Source: Deltaproteobacteria bacterium | Lineage (GTDB): Bacteria > Desulfobacterota > Binatia > UBA9968 | DNA: 7,473 nt | Assembly: GCA_005878685.1 (NCBI GenBank) | Contig: VBLN01000224.1 | Coordinates: 8,661-16,133 of the forward strand | Direction of reading: 5' to 3' | Shown here: positions 5,604 through 7,473 of the stretch, one piece after another | Layout: every line of letters begins with the position of its first letter | Numbering within the stretch: position 1 is the stretch's first letter | The notes under the pieces: model-generated | Told to the model about the DNA's origin: nothing | The model's database searches: none | The model's input: the letters and a program-made list of their open reading frames with translations, nothing else | Translations under genes and position numbers: made by a program

Positions 5604-6422
5604 ATGACGGGTATCAATAAATTGATTCCTCTGGGCCTTCTGGCCGTTTTCTGTTGGACGGCGCCTCTTTTTGCCGACTATATCCTTGTCCTCAAGAACG
5701 GCCGGCGCATCACCGTGGAGAGCTACCGCGAAGAGGGCGGAATGGTCAAGTTCCGTGGCCTCGGAGGGGAGATCGGTATTTCCAAAGACCAGGTTCAGTC
5801 CATCTTAAAGGAAGGAGCAAGTGAGGGCGAGGGCCAAAATTTACGACTGCCCACCGCGGCAGAAGGCTCTTCGATACCTGCAAGCGCTAGTCCAGAAGAA
5901 AAGCCCAAGGTTGATGAAAAAAAGGACGTAAAAGAAAAACTTCTAACCCCAGAAGAAAAGCTTGCCGAGGAAAGAGCTAAGGAGGAAAGCGAATACCGCA
6001 ACAAGGTCGCTAAGATCACTGAGGAGCTAAAAGCAGCCCGAGATCGTTACGCTCTGACCACTAGAGGGAGCGGCGGTCCTGAGCCATCCTTGCTCGACAG
6101 CGAGGAAGCGATCCGAGCGCGAACCGATGACCTTAATTCGCGGCTACGCGATGCGCAGTACAATCCAGGGGGACCCAGCGATGCGGGCGGGGTCAGGCTC
6201 TCCACGCCGTCTCCGTTCACCGGCGCCCCTCCCTCCACGACCGAATTGCGACCCGGCGAAGTGATTCCCCGGGTGGATAGCCCCCTTCCATCCTATTCCC
6301 AAAAAGAGAAAGAGCTCAGCGAACTGAGAAATCAGATCAATCAATTGACGAAGGATAGAGAGAAGCTGATCGAAGAGATGCGGCAAAAGAACCTCAACAC
6401 CGGATCCCTTTTCCTCGAATGA
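5604..6422 (+). CDS. Exported protein of unknown function with charged coiled-coil segments
   Basis: This 272-residue protein has an N-terminal signal peptide (hydrophobic core about residues 6-18, cleavage probably before DYILV). Directly after it is a compact, probably beta-rich segment of about 43 residues: VLKNGRRITVESYREEGG, then a FRGLGGEIGISKDQVQSI part. I have seen similar segments in uncharacterised exported bacterial proteins but cannot assign a function. Then come a Lys/Glu-rich coiled coil (about 98-148), a Gly/Pro/Ser linker and a second coiled coil near the C-terminus (about 233-262). ATG 5595 would add three residues (MPF), but it overlaps the -10 box, and neither ATG has a Shine-Dalgarno; I prefer 5604 as a leaderless start. 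It is divergent from the VWA gene. A structural or scaffold role in the envelope is a guess. Confidence 0.8.
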   Translation: MTGINKLIPLGLLAVFCWTAPLFADYILVLKNGRRITVESYREEGGMVKFRGLGGEIGISKDQVQSILKEGASEGEGQNLRLPTAAEGSSIPASASPEEKPKVDEKKDVKEKLLTPEEKLAEERAKEESEYRNKVAKITEELKAARDRYALTTRGSGGPEPSLLDSEEAIRARTDDLNSRLRDAQYNPGGPSDAGGVRLSTPSPFTGAPPSTTELRPGEVIPRVDSPLPSYSQKEKELSELRNQINQLTKDREKLIEEMRQKNLNTGSLFLE

Positions 6423-6511
6423 ACCTCCCTGATGTCCGCACCCAAGCCTTTAGCCATCAGCAGTCAGCGCTCAGGCCAGCACGTCCTTAGGCTTCACTCC
6501 GGCCTAAAATA
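6423..6511. other. Intergenic stretch with degenerate CAGC/TCAG-rich repeat and small hairpin
   Basis: There is no gene here. Positions about 6452-6480 are a short degenerate run of CAGC/TCAG-type words, which on the minus strand reads as GCTGA-like units. TTAGGC (6487-6492) can pair with GCCTAA (6502-6507) around a 9-nt loop; no T run follows, so a terminator is not supported. The right edge merges into the recombinase remnant. Confidence 0.4.
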
Positions 6512-6826
6512 ACGGCCAGCTACAAATATCAATTCAATAGCCTCTACATAGATCGAGAGTCCGGGCTAAAAAAGAGGCACCATCTTCACGAATCCGTGTT
6601 ACAGAAGGCGGTAAGAAAGGCCGTGATGAAGGCCGGGATATCCAAGCCGGCAAGCCCGCACACTTTCAGGCATTGCTTTGCTACGCACCTCCTGGAAGAC
6701 GGGTACGACATTCGAACTGTTCAGGAACTGCTGGGTCACCGAGACGTCAGCACCACGATGATTTACACACACGTGTTGAACCGGGGCGGACGGGGGGTGA
6801 ATAGCCCGGCTGATCGGCTATGCTGA
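6512..6826 (+). pseudogene. C-terminal remnant of an integron-type tyrosine recombinase (IntI-like)
   Basis: The frame encodes about 104 residues matching the C-terminal part of integron integrases: [16 protein letters not shown], then [40 protein letters not shown] and [16 protein letters not shown]. Catalytic residues seen are the HxxR pair (H at 6659-6661, R at 6668-6670), the His of LLGH (6737-6739) and the Tyr nucleophile of YTHV (6764-6766). Missing are the N-terminal core-binding domain, the first catalytic Arg and the active-site Lys, so it cannot be a working recombinase. The frame is open from 6491 (after TAG 6488-6490), but similarity fades left of about 6521. The only internal start, GTG 6596, would give 76 residues and is unlikely to be genuine. 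I infer a decayed mobile element or integron platform whose 5' part has been deleted. Intact integrases are roughly 320-340 residues. Confidence 0.85.
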
Positions 6827-6834
6827 TCGGCTAT
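6809..6834 (+). repeat. Perfect 13-bp tandem duplication at the 3' end of the recombinase remnant
   Basis: GCTGATCGGCTAT occurs at 6809-6821 and again directly after it at 6822-6834. The recombinase stop codon (6824-6826) lies in the second copy. It could be slippage or a scar of an insertion or excision event. Confidence 0.8.
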
Positions 6835-6866
6835 AAGGGGGGGCACGATCTTGCCGGGCGGTGACC

Positions 6867-7011
6867 GAGATAGGCTGCGGGCTGTTAGGGAGATAGGCCG
6901 CGAGATCAGGCAGCGTCTGTCGACCAGAAAAGCTTGACAGGTTGGAACAAGTGAGCGATATTGCGACCGATTCATGTTTGATGAGTGGAGCCAGCTTGGG
7001 AGATAGGCCGC
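6867..7011 (+). repeat. Short direct repeats GAGATAGGC x3 (two copies within a 14-bp perfect repeat)
   Basis: GAGATAGGC occurs at 6867-6875, 6890-6898 and 7000-7008. The last two copies sit inside a perfect 14-mer, GGGAGATAGGCCGC, at 6888-6901 and 6998-7011, exactly 110 nt apart. They lie just downstream of the recombinase remnant in non-coding DNA. Confidence 0.7.
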
Positions 7012-7042
7012 CAGTGTTTGTCGCCGCCTAAGCGGCTCACTT
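6949..7042. other. Imperfect inverted repeat, weakly attC-like
   Basis: AAGTGAGC (6949-6956) is complementary to GCTCACTT (7035-7042). Inside it GCGAC (6963-6967) can pair with GTCGC (7020-7024). AAC just outside the left arm (6946-6948) and GTTAGAGC (7047-7054) beyond the right arm loosely recall the outer core sites of integron attC elements. The left core does not fit RYYYAAC and the right one does not fully fit GTTRRRY, so an attC call is not supported on consensus. Confidence 0.2.
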
Positions 7043-7132
7043 AATAGTTAGAGCGATCCATCATCTACGCGACTACCGCGCATGACCGAGAGGATGCCGA
7101 CGCACTCTTCTTGGAACGAGGGAGGACTTGCC

Positions 7133-7192
7133 ATGAGGAAAACTTTGTCCTGTCCATACTCGTTCAGAATTAATAAACGAGGACAACCATGA
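7133..7192 (+). CDS. Possible 19-codon leader ORF coupled to the phosphodiesterase gene
   Basis: ATG 7133 is preceded by GGAGGA (7121-7126), the best Shine-Dalgarno in the window, at about 6-7 nt spacing. The ORF encodes MRKTLSCPYSFRINKRGQP and ends in TGA 7190-7192, overlapping the ATG of the next gene in an ATGA arrangement. This layout is typical of translational coupling or a short regulatory upstream ORF. The peptide has no run of one amino acid that would point to classical attenuation. It could be chance, since such a short ORF has little statistical weight on its own. Confidence 0.35.
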   Translation: MRKTLSCPYSFRINKRGQP

Positions 7193-7473
7193 CAATAAGA
7201 ATATTTGTGTTCTTGAGCGCTCTGTCGTTCTTTTTGCTCGGGTCAGGAAGTGGTCTGGCAGCACCACAACAGGACGTAGGGCCGGCTGCACGGAAAGTCA
7301 TCATCTTCGTTTGGGACGGACTTCGGGCGGACGACGTAACTCTGGAGAACATGCCGAATTACTTCGCCCTTGCCCGGTCCGGGGTCGTTTTCGCCGATCA
7401 CCACGCGGTATATCCAACTTTCACCATGATGAACTCCGCGTCCATTGCGACTGGAACGTACCCGGGGATTCAT
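7189..7473 (+). CDS. Exported type I phosphodiesterase/nucleotide pyrophosphatase-like protein (alkaline phosphatase superfamily), 3' end outside window
   Basis: The first 95 codons are visible and the frame is open to the window edge. ATG 7189 has GAGGA (7179-7183) 5 nt upstream. Residues 1-24 form a Sec signal peptide with likely cleavage near GLA-A. The mature part starts the alkaline phosphatase fold: KVIIFVWDGLRADD with D43 as the expected first metal ligand, NMPNYFALARSGVVFADHHA as the usual helix and strand, then YPTFTMMNSASIATGTYPG. In phosphodiesterases/NPPs the equivalent site is FPTKTFPNHYSLVTG, so T79 is the likely catalytic Thr and N82 its helper Asn. The family hydrolyses phosphodiester or pyrophosphate bonds, outside the cytoplasm when exported. 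The substrate cannot be told from this fragment. Full members usually run to several hundred residues. Confidence 0.85.
   Translation, partial: MTIRIFVFLSALSFFLLGSGSGLAAPQQDVGPAARKVIIFVWDGLRADDVTLENMPNYFALARSGVVFADHHAVYPTFTMMNSASIATGTYPGIH

Larger units (their letters stand above)
6827..7132. other. Gene-poor stretch of about 300 nt
   Basis: I see no convincing protein gene, tRNA or rRNA between the recombinase remnant and the small ORF at 7133. The stretch contains the GAGATAGGC repeats and an imperfect inverted repeat described separately, plus a 5-bp hairpin GCCGC-CTAA-GCGGC at 7023-7036. It may be decayed mobile-element DNA. Confidence 0.5.

Noticed and set aside
5243..5617. A 124-codon minus-strand frame covering the VWA start and the divergent promoter
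   Set aside because: It runs out of frame through the VWA signal peptide and MIDAS coding region and across the divergent promoter, with no domain of its own.
6763..7473. Several minus-strand frames of 60-76 codons at the right end
   Set aside because: They oppose the recombinase remnant or the phosphodiesterase gene, lack recognisable domains and read as low-quality translations.

Overview
The window looks like chromosome from a Gram-negative (two-membrane), probably uncultured bacterium of moderately high G+C. The reasons are a TonB/ExbB/ExbD-type inner-membrane energy-transduction set, a lipoprotein with a clear lipobox, and several exported proteins with Sec signal peptides. I cannot name the lineage from sequence alone.

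Left part (1-4202, + strand). Two adjacent genes encode the same kind of tandem repeat of about 24 residues, joining a Tyr/Phe-rich strand segment to an acidic DxNxDGxxD loop. The first is cut by the window edge and has two in-frame stops, each at the repeat's conserved Trp position. The second is an intact lipoprotein with a glycine-rich hydrophobic segment, a coiled coil and six repeat units. It is followed, with another 4-nt ATGA overlap, by a TonB-like gene split by a one-base frameshift. After a 94-nt gap with a possible terminator and promoter come intact exbB and exbD. I read 1-4202 as one functional group: repeat protein and lipoprotein as envelope components, and TonB/ExbB/ExbD as the proton-motive-force motor. 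Two of its five genes appear damaged or mis-sequenced.

Middle part (4203-6422). A secreted von Willebrand factor A (VWA) protein with a complete MIDAS is encoded on the minus strand and converges on exbD. A long imperfect hairpin covers the exbD stop and the short gap between the two genes. Divergent from the VWA gene is an exported protein of unknown function with a conserved N-terminal beta-rich segment and a charged coiled-coil tail. Its promoter has a perfect extended -10 box that overlaps the first possible ATG, which suggests a leaderless transcript starting at the second ATG.

Right part (6423-7473). A C-terminal remnant of an integron-type tyrosine recombinase is followed by about 300 nt without a convincing gene. 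That stretch holds short direct repeats and an imperfect inverted repeat. The window ends in the first 95 codons of an exported type I phosphodiesterase/nucleotide pyrophosphatase-like enzyme, preceded by a 19-codon ORF that has a strong Shine-Dalgarno and overlaps its ATG.
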